60,000 nt of DNA from Tubulanus polymorphus. Lineage: Eukaryota; Nemertea; Palaeonemertea; Tubulaniformes; Tubulanidae. Position numbers and translations under genes: made by a program. How positions within the stretch are numbered: position 1 is the stretch's first letter; every line of letters starts with the position of its first letter. Shown piece after piece: positions 35,001-41,655 of the stretch. Below the pieces are notes generated by a model, which worked only from the letters and a program-made list of their open reading frames with translations, had not been told where the DNA came from and made no database searches. The stretch covers positions 20,108,650 through 20,168,649 of the forward strand of contig NC_134026.1 of the NCBI RefSeq assembly GCF_964204645.1, written 5' to 3'.

Positions 35001-36895
35001 ACTATTTCATTTGACGCATGAGCTTTCGCTACTGATGTATAACAGCTTCATCAGGTGAATGAGTGATGCTAATACATGAAGCTACTATACATCAGTAGCG
35101 AAAGCTCGTGTGTCAAATAAAACAGTTTACCTATATAGTACTACTCGTTTCGTTTCCTTTTAGAGATAAAGATGATGATGTCCATAATAAATGATCTTTT
35201 AAAGTAACTAATAGGGCACAGAAATATGAAAGCTATGATTGATCAGAAAATCATGTCTTTGGTGATATAAGCCTAGTGTTTTCAACTCAGTAATGTGTAA
35301 CCCTTCCTCGTTTTCTAATTTATGTATAGGGTGGCGGGAATTCAGCGGAATCTGTTACAAGGTCATCGAACTAATGTCGTCATGGGACGAAGCGGAGAAT
35401 TATTGTCTGGAAACCTATAACGCCCACTTGCCCAGTATTTGGTTGGCCGAAAACCTGGAATGGTTACATGATTTGGCTGGAAGGGAAGCGTTCTGGTTGG
35501 GTAAGTGGTGTCGATGTGCTAACATCATTGCTATCGGATTTCGTCACAATTTATGATCCCACATGTTATGTCGGAGGAGATATCCGGCATATCTGGTACT
35601 GTGTCTTATGTTATGAGGAGCGCCCTATCATCTTTATCTCGACCTAACAGGGTTCTTGGGAATTTAGTTCTGAACTTCGATTCCGCAAGTGAGGCCAAAG
35701 GACAACACAGTGCTGCTGGTTCCATTATGACTCCATCTTTTTTTTTAAATTTTGAATTAAAAACAAAATCACAACGGGACCATACTTGATATGAATGGCC
35801 CAGATAATACCGAGTCAAAACTGTAATGCACAATTCTAAACGTATGCATAGCTTTTCATGGAAACTTGACAAATCATGGTCTCGATGCGTAAGCGGATTT
35901 AAGCCGTCCTAATTTTTCTTTCTACTTAATCTTCATTTGAGTTTAAAACCAATTGCGATATCCTTGACGAATTTCTTTCGACGTTTTCGTCGGAATTCTC
36001 CTGTCCCCGGGGCGGGCTGTTTGTTGGAAGAGGAGATTTTAGTGAGATTCGTGGCGAATGTCTTCGAGTAAAACAACTGATCTTTCGCTGCTGCGTGTGT
36101 AACGTGATGTCCCCATCGGAGTTTGTTAGAAAATACATGCGAATTTGAGGCGGTTTGTTCGTGATTCGTAGACAATAAGTGCTTCCCTCTCAGGTTGATC
36201 TTTACGGAGCCCCCGGGGTGACATTGTGAAAAGACTGTTTCCGTTCGAACGAAAAACAAACCATTCTTTTCAGTTTCACGAAAAGGACTAACTGCTAAAT
36301 CGATTCTTGATAAGATAAACTGAATAAATAAAGTATTTAAATCGATTTAAGAGTTAAAACTTTTTGTGAAACAGGACCCTGTAAAACTCAGACGGACTGG
36401 ACGGAGATTTTATTAAGTACCTGTTTCGTCCTTCGGCGGAATACCAGTCAATTTTAGACAATATCTATGAACAATATAATCTAGTCGATGATTCTTCTCA
36501 TTGACCCAGTTATTTTTATGACCTAATTCGTATCATGTGTCAATCTGATACAATTTCTCGTAAAACACTGGCGGCCAAATAACACGTAGAGTATTAACTG
36601 ATTTATTTTCACTTGAGAATTCATGGATCCACTTAAGAATATGTCACACATTGATGATAAGATTTTCTCAATATCTTCAGGTTTGAATCAAAAGTCCGGA
36701 TACCGACGTTGGGAGTACTGTAACGGCGACCCCGTTACGTACACGAACTGGAAGCCCGGGTTCCCACGAGGCGGCCGCGATTCGTACAAAAACTGCGCGC
36801 TCGTCAGGAAGGAGGACAAGTTGTGGACGAATCGAGAATGTAACTTGCAGTTGGGAAAAGTCATTTGCACGCGTTACTCCAATCAAAAAGTGTGA
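22776..36895 (+). CDS. FREM1: FREM1-like extracellular matrix protein (12 coding exons, complete)
   Basis: Joined exons are 22776-23000, 25208-27426, 27822-30473, 31006-31208, 31606-31755, 31999-32105, 32672-32918, 33483-33857, 34096-34412, 34572-34773, 35330-35500 and 36681-36895. They give 2,360 residues; all introns are GT-AG and every junction keeps frame. Domain order is signal peptide (about 1-18), FRAS1/FREM N-terminal region (to about 257), 12 CSPG repeats (about 258-1700), Calx-beta (about 1701-1818), a basic/acidic linker (about 1853-2165), a Cys/Trp motif (2166-2232) and a C-type lectin domain (about 2230-2353). This order is specific to FREM1; FREM2 and FRAS1 lack the terminal lectin domain. 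Vertebrate FREM1 is about 2,180 residues and is a secreted basement-membrane protein that stabilises FRAS1 and FREM2 at epithelial surfaces. The start is the first Met after an in-frame TAA at 22731-22733. The extra length comes mainly from the linker. Recognition comes from family knowledge, not from a database search. Confidence 0.95.
24145..24283. mobile_element. Long palindromic repeat, copy 2 (in intron 1 of the FREM1-like gene)
   Basis: Same family as 15100-15236: it carries CGACGTTTCGACCTCTCACT and, inverted, GCGAGAGTTCGAAACGTCG, around a loop holding GGCAGCTGTTTTACACC. The right flank (AAATGAAATTCG and on to about 24365) also matches copy 1. The left arm is more diverged than the right. 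Confidence 0.72.
24977..25153. mobile_element. hAT-like MITE remnant just upstream of exon 2
   Basis: The right end reads CTGGATCCGCCCCTG, matching the 19,844 element's end type. The left end (CAGGCGACGGCTCCAG) is a diverged inverted copy. CTTAG is found at both borders, a possible partial target duplication. It ends about 55 bp before the exon 2 acceptor. Confidence 0.5.
25208..27426 (+). CDS. FREM1: FREM1-like exon 2: N-terminal region, CSPG repeats 1-4 and most of 5
   Basis: This exon encodes residues 76-814 plus two bases of codon 815. It opens with the conserved FREM stretch AFDCKYKPKFVKYTHNG and continues to the family motif VEEFNGVS. CSPG repeats then lie at about 258-370, 378-480, 486-602, 609-739 and 744 onward. 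Each repeat shows the usual pattern: EG near its start, an acidic A-x-D-x-D loop, P-x-HG, FTQ-x-D, Y-x-H-x-G and a D-F-F-x-V-x-DG end. An RGD tripeptide sits in repeat 5 at residues 800-802. The acceptor is TCTCGTTTCAG and the donor is AT GGT|GTAAGC. A hAT-like element ends only about 55 bp upstream of the acceptor. Confidence 0.95.
27427..27821 (+). other. Intron 2 of the FREM1-like gene
   Basis: A 395-bp intron (GTAAGC to TTTCAG) that interrupts CSPG repeat 5 just before its Y-F-H-D-G motif. Nothing else is seen in it. Confidence 0.9.
27822..30473 (+). CDS. FREM1: FREM1-like exon 3: end of CSPG repeat 5 and repeats 6-12
   Basis: This exon encodes residues 815-1699, including split codons at both ends. 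It completes repeat 5 (YFHDGSDTEEDQF) and then carries seven CSPG repeats at about 853-975, 977-1097, 1101-1216, 1220-1350, 1355-1466, 1471-1585 and 1590-1700. Several N-x-S/T sites are present (NIT, NAT, NFT, NGT, NVS, NQS). The last repeat ends in DAKGNTIPAAR, the usual lead-in to the FREM Calx-beta domain. At 2,652 nt it is far longer than typical vertebrate FREM1 exons, which split individual repeats. The acceptor is TATCGTTTCAG and the donor is AAG|GTGAGT. Confidence 0.95.
30474..31005 (+). other. Intron 3 of the FREM1-like gene
   Basis: A 532-bp intron (GTGAGT to CTCGCAG) lying exactly at the border between the last CSPG repeat and the Calx-beta domain. It is AT-rich with no other feature seen. 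Confidence 0.9.
31006..31208 (+). CDS. FREM1: FREM1-like exon 4: first half of Calx-beta domain
   Basis: This exon encodes residues 1700-1766 plus one base of the next codon. It reads FEMRWPVIEFSLSEYTVCED, then VGTLSVGIKRTG and a strand ending YAQIQFDPG. This is the first half of a Calx-beta fold, with the acidic turn (CED) after the first strand and the FDPG-type turn before the next. The single Cys after YTV is in the position seen in vertebrate FREM1. The acceptor is GATGCTCGCAG and the donor is CCCG|GTATGA. Confidence 0.92.
31209..31605 (+). other. Intron 4 of the FREM1-like gene
   Basis: A 397-bp phase-1 intron (GTATGA to TTTTTAG) inside the Calx-beta domain. Nothing else is seen in it. 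Confidence 0.88.
31606..31755 (+). CDS. FREM1: FREM1-like exon 5: second half of Calx-beta domain
   Basis: This exon encodes residues 1767-1816. It reads VTMVTWNIRITEDFLDESDE and then RFKLLLKSPVNALIG followed by a final hydrophobic strand (CVIIIIN). The E-D-x-x-x-E-x-D-E acidic cluster and the F-x-L-x-L-x-x-P-x-x-A motif are Calx-beta hallmarks. The acidic residues form the Ca2+ site in related Na/Ca exchanger domains; whether this copy binds Ca2+ is inference. The exon is 150 nt, phase 1-1, so skipping it would keep frame but destroy the domain. Confidence 0.92.
31999..32105 (+). CDS. FREM1: FREM1-like exon 6: post-Calx-beta linker
   Basis: This exon encodes residues 1817-1852, beginning DAGKCPPVPGMVNKYGVVPI and ending PERIHR. 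It is a short linker with one Cys, in the place where vertebrate FREM1 also has a Gly/Cys/Pro segment directly after the Calx-beta domain. It has no recognised fold. It is supported by an AG acceptor (TTTATTTCAG), an AGG|GTAAGT donor and frame continuity with exons 5 and 7. Confidence 0.8.
32106..32671 (+). other. Intron 6 of the FREM1-like gene
   Basis: A 566-bp intron (GTAAGT to CTCAACAG). It contains one strong 63-nt hairpin at 32495-32557, listed separately. Confidence 0.85.
32495..32557. other. Short strong hairpin in intron 6
   Basis: Arms CCGAAGCTTACGCCAACACA (32495-32514) and TGTGCTGGCGTGAGCTTCGG (32538-32557) pair over 20 positions with 18 Watson-Crick pairs, one wobble and one mismatch, around a 23-nt loop. 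The size fits a miRNA precursor, but it could equally be the remnant of a small inverted-repeat element. No known miRNA is recognised. Confidence 0.6.
32672..32918 (+). CDS. FREM1: FREM1-like exon 7: strongly basic linker
   Basis: This exon encodes residues 1853-1934. A Ser/Asn-rich start (YHSVSGSYSNNKLP) leads into a dense Lys/Arg run of about 50 residues, for example KKEKRRQKRLRKRKQRL, which is probably an extended or helical polycation. No family domain is recognised. In a secreted matrix protein such a patch would fit binding to heparan sulfate or other acidic glycans, and it contains many possible dibasic cleavage sites; both are inference. Frame joins exons 6 and 8 exactly (phase 0 in, 1 out). 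Confidence 0.8.
32919..33482 (+). other. Intron 7 of the FREM1-like gene
   Basis: A 564-bp AT-rich intron with a weaker donor (GTTAGT) and acceptor CCCATTATAG. Frame runs open from 33350 through the acceptor into exon 8, so an upstream alternative acceptor is possible. I prefer 33483 because it joins exon 7 in phase. Confidence 0.75.
33483..33857 (+). CDS. FREM1: FREM1-like exon 8: alternating basic and acidic low-complexity linker
   Basis: This exon encodes residues 1935-2059. It opens GKSNKRKKDHSLSQSHKDG, then a Lys cluster (KTKKKKMKKKF), an Asp/Asn-rich patch (DDADDVENNDDN) and a Gly/Arg/Lys-rich end (RRKKGPKRGKRPGRKAYGG, later GGGKWKKKNKAKKNN). It is likely disordered. The exon is 375 nt and phase 1-1, so it could be skipped without a frameshift and is a plausible alternative cassette. 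The acceptor is CCCATTATAG and the donor is CAAG|GTAAAG. Confidence 0.8.
34096..34412 (+). CDS. FREM1: FREM1-like exon 9: Ser/acidic linker
   Basis: This exon encodes residues 2060-2165. It has a short basic start (IQNIKRYRKP), two similar GMQ segments (GMQIDHTGMQVDQ), a Ser-rich stretch (WSSSSSESF), and an acidic region that becomes a probable amphipathic helix (DDIKESLKESHQTIGEMLEK). No family domain is recognised. It continues the low-complexity linker before the lectin end. The acceptor is ATATTTTCAG and the donor is AGG|GTAAGT; phase is 1 in, 0 out. Confidence 0.8.
34572..34773 (+). CDS. FREM1: FREM1-like exon 10: Cys/Trp motif and approach to lectin domain
   Basis: This exon encodes residues 2166-2232. 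It begins YVDTCNSNTKGMLHLDPA and continues VYKCDGTDW, giving the spacing C-x5-G ... Y-x-C-x-G-x-x-W. The same small motif precedes the lectin domain in vertebrate FREM1, and similar ones occur at the ends of thrombospondin-N/laminin-G-like modules. A Thr/Asp-rich spacer with an N-x-S site (NTS) follows. The final Cys (GIDCGE) is the extra N-terminal Cys of a long-form C-type lectin domain. The acceptor is GTTCTACAG and the donor is GAAG|GTAATG. Confidence 0.88.
34774..35329 (+). other. Intron 10 of the FREM1-like gene
   Basis: A 556-bp intron (GTAATG to TGTATAG) immediately before the lectin exons. Roughly a third of it is a foldback element (34979-35148), listed separately. Confidence 0.85.
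34979..35148. mobile_element. Foldback (MITE-like) element in intron 10
   Basis: Ends are inverted copies: ACGAGTAGTACTATATA on the left and TATATAGTACTACTCGT on the right. Pairing continues inward through ATTTGACGCATGAGC / GCTCGTGTGTCAAAT, the block TTTCGCTACTGATGTATA / TATACATCAGTAGCGAAA and GCTTCAT / ATGAAGC. Arms are about 75 bp around a loop of about 25 bp. No coding capacity. Such a structure suits a non-autonomous DNA transposon or a foldback element; the superfamily cannot be assigned. Confidence 0.75.
35330..35500 (+). CDS. FREM1: FREM1-like exon 11: first half of C-type lectin domain
   Basis: This exon encodes residues 2233-2289 plus a split Gly. It reads GWREFSGICYKVIELMSSWD and then EAENYCLETYNAHLPSI and FWLG. 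These match the lectin-domain pattern: W-x-x-F-x-G-x-CY, the W-x-x-A-x-x-C helix, A-x-L-x-x-I, and W-x-G-L completed in exon 12. The acceptor is TTATGTATAG and the donor is TTGG|GTAAGT. Confidence 0.92.
35501..36680 (+). other. Intron 11 of the FREM1-like gene
   Basis: A 1,180-bp intron that splits the lectin domain at the W-L-G-L motif. It holds a small repeat near its 3' half (36271-36381). No additional exon is apparent. Confidence 0.85.
36271..36381. repeat. Short inverted-end repeat in intron 11
   Basis: CAGTTTCACGAAAAGG at the left and CTTTTTGTGAAACAGG at the right are partly inverted, with TAAATCGATTCTTGATAAGA and AAATCGATTTAAGAGTTAA inside. A diverged relative lies at about 44707-44830. 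Confidence 0.45.
36681..36895 (+). CDS. FREM1: FREM1-like exon 12: second half of C-type lectin domain and stop
   Basis: This exon encodes residues 2290-2360 and a TGA at 36893-36895. It completes WLGLNQKS, then RRWEYCNGDPVTYTNWKPG, NCALV, LWTNRECN and VICTR. The four conserved lectin cysteines are present, plus one extra (EYC). The Ca2+/sugar-binding EPN or QPD motif is absent: after NW the sequence is KPGFPRGG. WND is changed to WTN. Sugar binding by the classical route is therefore unlikely, as in vertebrate FREM1. The protein ends seven residues after the last domain strand, as FREM1 does. Confidence 0.92.
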
Positions 36896-37196
36896 GCAGC
36901 GCGATTGGATCGCGGTTCCATTCGCGAATGGTTTCCGCTGTGTTTGAATTCGTCATTGTGTAAATCAACCTAAATAGGCTGAAATGAATATGACCGAGGC
37001 TACGGTCGGACAAAATCTGGAAAATATACTAGTGGGACCAGCAGACGCGTCCGGTGTGAAAAAGGACGCACAATATCGATATGTAATATCGTTTTCGTTT
37101 ATATTATCGTATATAGATACAACGGTGGCGTATATAAAAACGAGACCTTATCGACTCGTTTACCTAGGAAAAGCTTATTAAGAATTAACCGCGGTT

Positions 37197-37239
37197 GAAC
37201 AACAACAGCAACAACAACAACAATAACAACAACAACAAC
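37197..37239 (+). repeat. (CAA)n microsatellite in the 3' UTR
   Basis: About 14 units of AAC/CAA with one CAG and one CAATAA interruption, about 300 bp after the stop of the FREM1-like gene. Confidence 0.8.
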
Positions 37240-37409
37240 GAGGCATGTACATCGGAATGCCCGGCAATAATCTAACTCGTACTTTAATCGTTAGTGATTA
37301 CTTCAAAGTGATCTACATTGAGTTACACATGATGGTGAACTTATATATATACGATTTTCGTTTAATTGTAAATTAATTTTTTCTCATTTATTTTCATTAT
37401 GATGTATAT

Positions 37410-37415
37410 ATTAAA
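37410..37415 (+). terminator. Candidate poly(A) signal (ATTAAA)
   Basis: ATTAAA in an AT-rich context about 515 nt after the stop codon of the FREM1-like gene. It is the first good signal downstream. AATAAA at 38538 is the alternative. Confidence 0.3.
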
Positions 37416-38640
37416 TATATATTGATAGTAACTAACACGAAATAGACAACCCAGAGAGTACCGTGAAGTCGTACGCGAGCAGGACGATGTTTTCTAAACA
37501 ATGAAAAGAGCGCCTGGTCTGTAGTTTGAGTAGTTACCAGTATTCGTAAATAGGTAGTTTCGAAATCGATAACTCCACGGTGTCCTGGCAGAAGCTGAAT
37601 TTCGTTTAATATCGTTTATTTATTCTCAGGAATTTTGATTTTATGTATACCTATTTTTTTCTACGCGAAAACATAAAAAAACGTGCATTATATCATGATT
37701 TTTGGCCAATTCTCTCGTGCTGCTAAGCTTTCATCGTCCCCGCGTGAATTTCAGAATGAAAGGACACATATTGAATCGAAATCACTTCATCGCTGCTTTA
37801 GTTCGTAAATTCATGGGCTATTTTCGTTTTTTGGGGTCCATGGTAAATTCTAACGTCGACAATAGAAAATTACGCCAGCAATTTCTGAAACGATTACACC
37901 GACCATTTTGTCCATCGCCTGCGATAAAAAAAAACGTAAACGTGTCTTGTTCATCGTCACGAATGTTCAACAAAATGATCTGCGCTAGGCTCTATATGAA
38001 CTTCTTACACTTTGCCATCGTCTGTATAGCAAAGCAATCGTGGATGCGAGATACAATTTCACAGCGTTCATATCAGAGAGATTCGAAGCTAGCGAAATTA
38101 TCCTTCGCTTTCTTTCTCATTTCCCTAAGTAGCCATAGCGTCATTCTTTGAAGAGTAATTAAATTCTATGTGAGTTGGAAAATCTTTTGTTAAAGAAATG
38201 TAAGGTAATCTTATCCGTAACTACACCGTTCACGTCTATCTATAGATTCTGTAAATAGGTACATTTTGGAGGGCCAGTTGCAGCATTCTCACATATATTA
38301 TATATCCCGCATTTACATATATACCTTATATATACTGTGCCACCAGACGCTAGGCATTTCAACTTCCAGAGAGGACAAGCCTTTATAAGCATATTGGTGT
38401 TTACATATTCTGCTATGCAATCCCGCGCGAACAACTACGTAACTTATTCTATTATAGTATGTGAATGAATGGAAATATTAATAATAATGTTATAAATGAA
38501 AAAAAAAGATATGTACTAGAAACAGATACACTCGTTTAATAAATTAGTTCTAGGAACGAATTTCATTTCGCTTCGTTTTTCTTCTGAGCGGTAGAACATT
38601 TTGGAGAGGATGTTTCATTGGGATAGTCGTACGTAAGAAT

Positions 38641-38730
38641 CCCCTGGGTGAAAATCCCCAAGTAAGAACACCCTAGGTAAAAATCCCCAAGGTCGAAATC
38701 CCCAAATCCCCAAAGTAGTTAAAAATCCCC
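38641..38730 (+). repeat. Degenerate CCCC tandem repeat
   Basis: A run of short units of the form AAATCCCCAAG, with several CCCC tracts in 90 bp. The complement has regularly spaced GGGG tracts. Non-coding. Confidence 0.55.
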
Positions 38731-39540
38731 TCTTAGCGATTTTTCAAGAAAATTCCAAACCAAGATATATTTCTTCAATTCTATAATTATTTGCGATGAA
38801 ACTGCCATATATTTGAACTGTGCAATGAACTCATCTGTTGCGATAGATCTTTAAAAAAATTTCTACCGCTAACCGAATTTTCTGTACTATGATTGTTGAT
38901 TGGATGTCACTATCGACACGAATGCATTAATTTGCTGGATTACGAAGTCTAGAATGCGTTGATTGGATATTGAATACTTATATCGATGCGGATTGGCTGT
39001 CAAGAACCCGCGCAGATAGGCGCGTTTATTCAATATTTATAGGAAAAGACAGTATTATCTTGTGCGTTAAATTTAGGATGCTTGAATGTATCTACGTGAC
39101 ATGGCGAGCCGTATCGAGGTTTAATTCGACCCCGTAGACGCACAAAGGGCACAATAATATCCACAACTCAAAGATAAGATAATTACTTATAGATTGAATG
39201 CAGCCATCTGGGCATAAATAAGAAAAGCTAACGTCGTAAAACGCTTTTTTCGTTTCTCAATTACGTCCGGTCTCTGCGCTTGGATCAATCTGGCTTTTAT
39301 CTAGAAGAAGCCGGTAAGAGCAACGCTGTCTATCAGAGCTGAATCATTGGCCACCGGAGAGTTGATCGGGGATTGATACAAGATGCACTTAGATTCGCAT
39401 TACTTTTTGACGGATAATAATTAATTGGTTTTTCGTGTTGTATCGACGTGTTGCTGCCTGGTTATTACGCCGCCCGGCTCGATGCGCCGACTGTCAGGAA
39501 TAACATTCGCGGCGATGCGCAGACCGTCGACACGAGCTCT

Positions 39541-39750
39541 TCATCCCCAAGTGACGTTGGTGTCGTCTGTGCCAGTTGAACGTGCGGTGGCGTAAGACTT
39601 TTTTGTTGAGATAGAAAGTAATCGCTCACGAATCGCTACGCGCCTTGATGACGATGCGGGAATTGCGGGTGTATCGACGGCCGTCCGAAGGGAATTACTA
39701 CAACTGACCAGAATCGCGATGAAGACACGATAACTTTTTTTTCCAGCCAT
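39541..39750 (-). CDS. Tentative small secreted-peptide reading frame
   Basis: A 69-residue frame, no homologue recognised. It starts MAGKKSYRVFIAILVSCSNS, a short signal-peptide-like segment. Dibasic sites follow (SSRR and STKK), and the end is NVTWG directly before the stop, so trimming would leave a C-terminal Trp followed by an amidation Gly. That is the layout of a neuropeptide precursor. It is GC-richer than its surroundings. With many chance frames of this size in 60 kb, this is only a candidate. Confidence 0.15.
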   Translation of the reverse strand: MAGKKSYRVFIAILVSCSNSLRTAVDTPAIPASSSRRVAIRERLLSISTKKSYATARSTGTDDTNVTWG

Positions 39751-39904
39751 CGAATCTAAGATCGAAGGCGTATTCCATGGGTGAATAATACACCGAATCA
39801 GATGCCTTCAGTGGTGGTTGAACGATTTATCACCGAGTATCCAAGAGCTCTTAAATGTGAATTAATCATGAAATCAACTCCCATTTTTCGATGTATAATA
39901 ATGT

Positions 39905-40257
39905 ACCAGGGATGGATCCAAGGGGAGGGTGTGAGGGTGCGCATCCCTTCCTAAAAATGTCGATTCACCCTGAAATTCTACGGAAAATGAAAAATATTCA
40001 ACTGGACCCGGTAAGATTTGACTCAGAGTTAACTCATTGAAAATGAACTAATTTTAACTCTGAGTTGACTCAAACACTTGACTGTGGAACTGGATTCAAA
40101 TACCTAAAAAAAGGTTTAATTCATATGTTCATCCTCTGTATTTCCAAAAAGTGAGTTAAATTTTTTGCACTGAGCTTTCTTTTGGGGTGCCCCTTTTAAT
40201 AATATGTGCCCTATTTCGGGTTGCAACCCTCCCTGAATTAAACCCCATATCCGCCCT
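39905..40257. mobile_element. Diverged hAT-like element carrying a nested foldback
   Basis: The left end CAGGGATGGATCCAAGGGG and right end CCCCATATCCGCCCTAG resemble the AGGGGCGGATCCA family. Inside, 39999-40093 is a separate GACTC-type foldback, so this looks like one element inserted in another. Confidence 0.45.
39999..40093. mobile_element. Small GACTC foldback repeat, nested copy
   Basis: Runs CAACTGGACCCGG, GACTCAGAGTTAACTCATTG, AACTCTGAGTTGACTCA, TGTGGAACTGG. The two GACTC/GAGTT blocks are inverted. It lies within the larger hAT-like element 39905-40257. Confidence 0.5.
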
Positions 40258-40778
40258 AGTTTCAGATGTCGTGGCAATCGTAATCGCGTTTATTGTTTGT
40301 AATCGGAACCGTACGATTACATTTGACTCCGAGTCCATTTTTCAGAGCGTATTTTTCGCTCTACGTGCGTTCTATGCACTTATACGTAAATTACACGTCA
40401 AATTAGTTCTTGCTTAGTTGTCGGCTTAAGTATATATACGAGATCGAACGGCCTTTGAATTTCTGTCAGGTAATTTTCTTCGACGAGTTCAAGATCCTCC
40501 GGAGTCCGCAGTAATTACGTCGAAGATCGCGTTCGATCTTGGTCGATCTGCCGGGTTGGATAAAATGCGCGTAAAAATAGCTCATGCATGCGCGAATACC
40601 ACGGAAAAGCCGTCGCTATAACACCGGAAAAATCCATATCCCCGACAACCTTTGCTTTCTCCTTTCATCGAAACAGAAAGAAATATCTGCGTCTAAGTAT
40701 CTATTTATTCAGCGAGACTTAAATCGCTAATCTATGCGATATACTGGAACAACGATGGCGGAGAATGTCAATGAAATC

Positions 40779-41042
40779 TTATTTCATCTTTTTTCCCATT
40801 CGGTCGGCGTTAAGGGAATCATCGGCCAATCTCAGATGATCGTCTGCGATATGTAAGTGAAGCGCGGCTGAAGAATACCGACAGCCTTCGACGCGAGCTC
40901 TGTACAACGAGATGTGTTGTTCTTCTTCGTCGAATGCGCGGACGGGGTCAACGAGAACAGCTAACTCGATAAACTGAGCCATAAACGTCGAATCGCGACT
41001 GAATACTTGATGATGATCAAACGATTTTACATCGAAACGCAT
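40779..41042 (-). CDS. Tentative small reading frame, unknown
   Basis: An 87-residue open frame in a locally GC-richer patch, with acidic (DEEEQ) and alternating hydrophobic segments. No domain, signal peptide or homologue is recognised, and the start context is weak. It could be part of an exon or chance. Confidence 0.1.
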   Translation of the reverse strand: MRFDVKSFDHHQVFSRDSTFMAQFIELAVLVDPVRAFDEEEQHISLYRARVEGCRYSSAALHLHIADDHLRLADDSLNADRMGKKMK

Positions 41043-41518
41043 AAAACATGTATATAGATTTAGTGGGTGGGTGTGTGTTCAGTGCGAGACATTTCTTCTC
41101 TCTGTGTTCCATTAAGATTTACACGAAGTCGAGGTTAAGGTTTTTTAGTCCTGAATGATTGAAGATTTCGCGTGTCGAAAAGGAATCACATTTCCTATGC
41201 CTCATTGAAGCGCGTTTCGTGGAGAACACAGGCGTCAAATTAGTGAAAGTTACGATCAAAGCAGAAATGAATCAAGCAAACTGAAATCCTGTGAAATATA
41301 GATTTCCTGGAATTTCTCTATACGTTGTAAGCGTCTCGTCGAGAATGATATGAAGTGCTCAATTTTCTTTTCCAGCAGATGACTATTCTCGAAAAATAGG
41401 CACTCTTTGCTAGAAATATTTTTTCGGTCCTTTTGCGCGGAAGAATAACCATTTCAGTTTGGATACCAAGTCGAAGAATGGCCACACTGTTGAAGAGTTG
41501 AATTTTACATTGAATCTT

Positions 41519-41655
41519 CAGGGCCGTACCTAGCGGGGGAATATTAAATATATAATATAATGATATTGATATCCCCAATAGATATAATGATATTGATATC
41601 CCCCCCAAAAAAAATAAATCGAAATAAGTTCAAATTGTAGGTAGGTACGGCCCTG
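41519..41655. mobile_element. MITE with CAGGGCCGTACCTA ends
   Basis: Perfect 14-bp terminal inverted repeats, CAGGGCCGTACCTA (41519) and TAGGTACGGCCCTG (ending 41655). The interior has a 22-bp direct duplication (ATATAATGATATTGATATCC unit) and an A/C-rich run. Same family as 2070-2230. Confidence 0.65.

Larger units (their letters stand above)
36896..37440 (+). other. Probable 3' UTR of the FREM1-like gene
   Basis: Non-coding sequence follows the TGA. It holds a CAA/CAG trinucleotide run (about 37197-37239) and a variant poly(A) signal ATTAAA at 37410-37415. A canonical AATAAA lies further on at 38538-38543 and could end a longer transcript. Which one is used needs 3'-end RNA data. Confidence 0.4.
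37441..41518. other. Downstream non-coding stretch
   Basis: An AATAAA at 38538 could serve a long 3' UTR. The CCCC repeat, the nested hAT-like element and two tentative minus-strand reading frames are listed separately. The 149-residue frame at 37702-38151 has no protein-like signature. Confidence 0.5.

Noticed and set aside
36978-37181. Possible C-terminal extension of the FREM1-like protein by splicing from within exon 12 into an open frame at 36978.
   Set aside because: It needs a poor donor (AAA|GTGTGA) and an intron under 100 bp. The unspliced stop lies where vertebrate FREM1 also ends, a few residues after the last lectin strand.
37702-38151. A 149-residue plus-strand frame downstream of the FREM1-like gene.
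   Set aside because: No domain recognised, and it lies in likely 3' UTR or intergenic DNA. Treated as chance.
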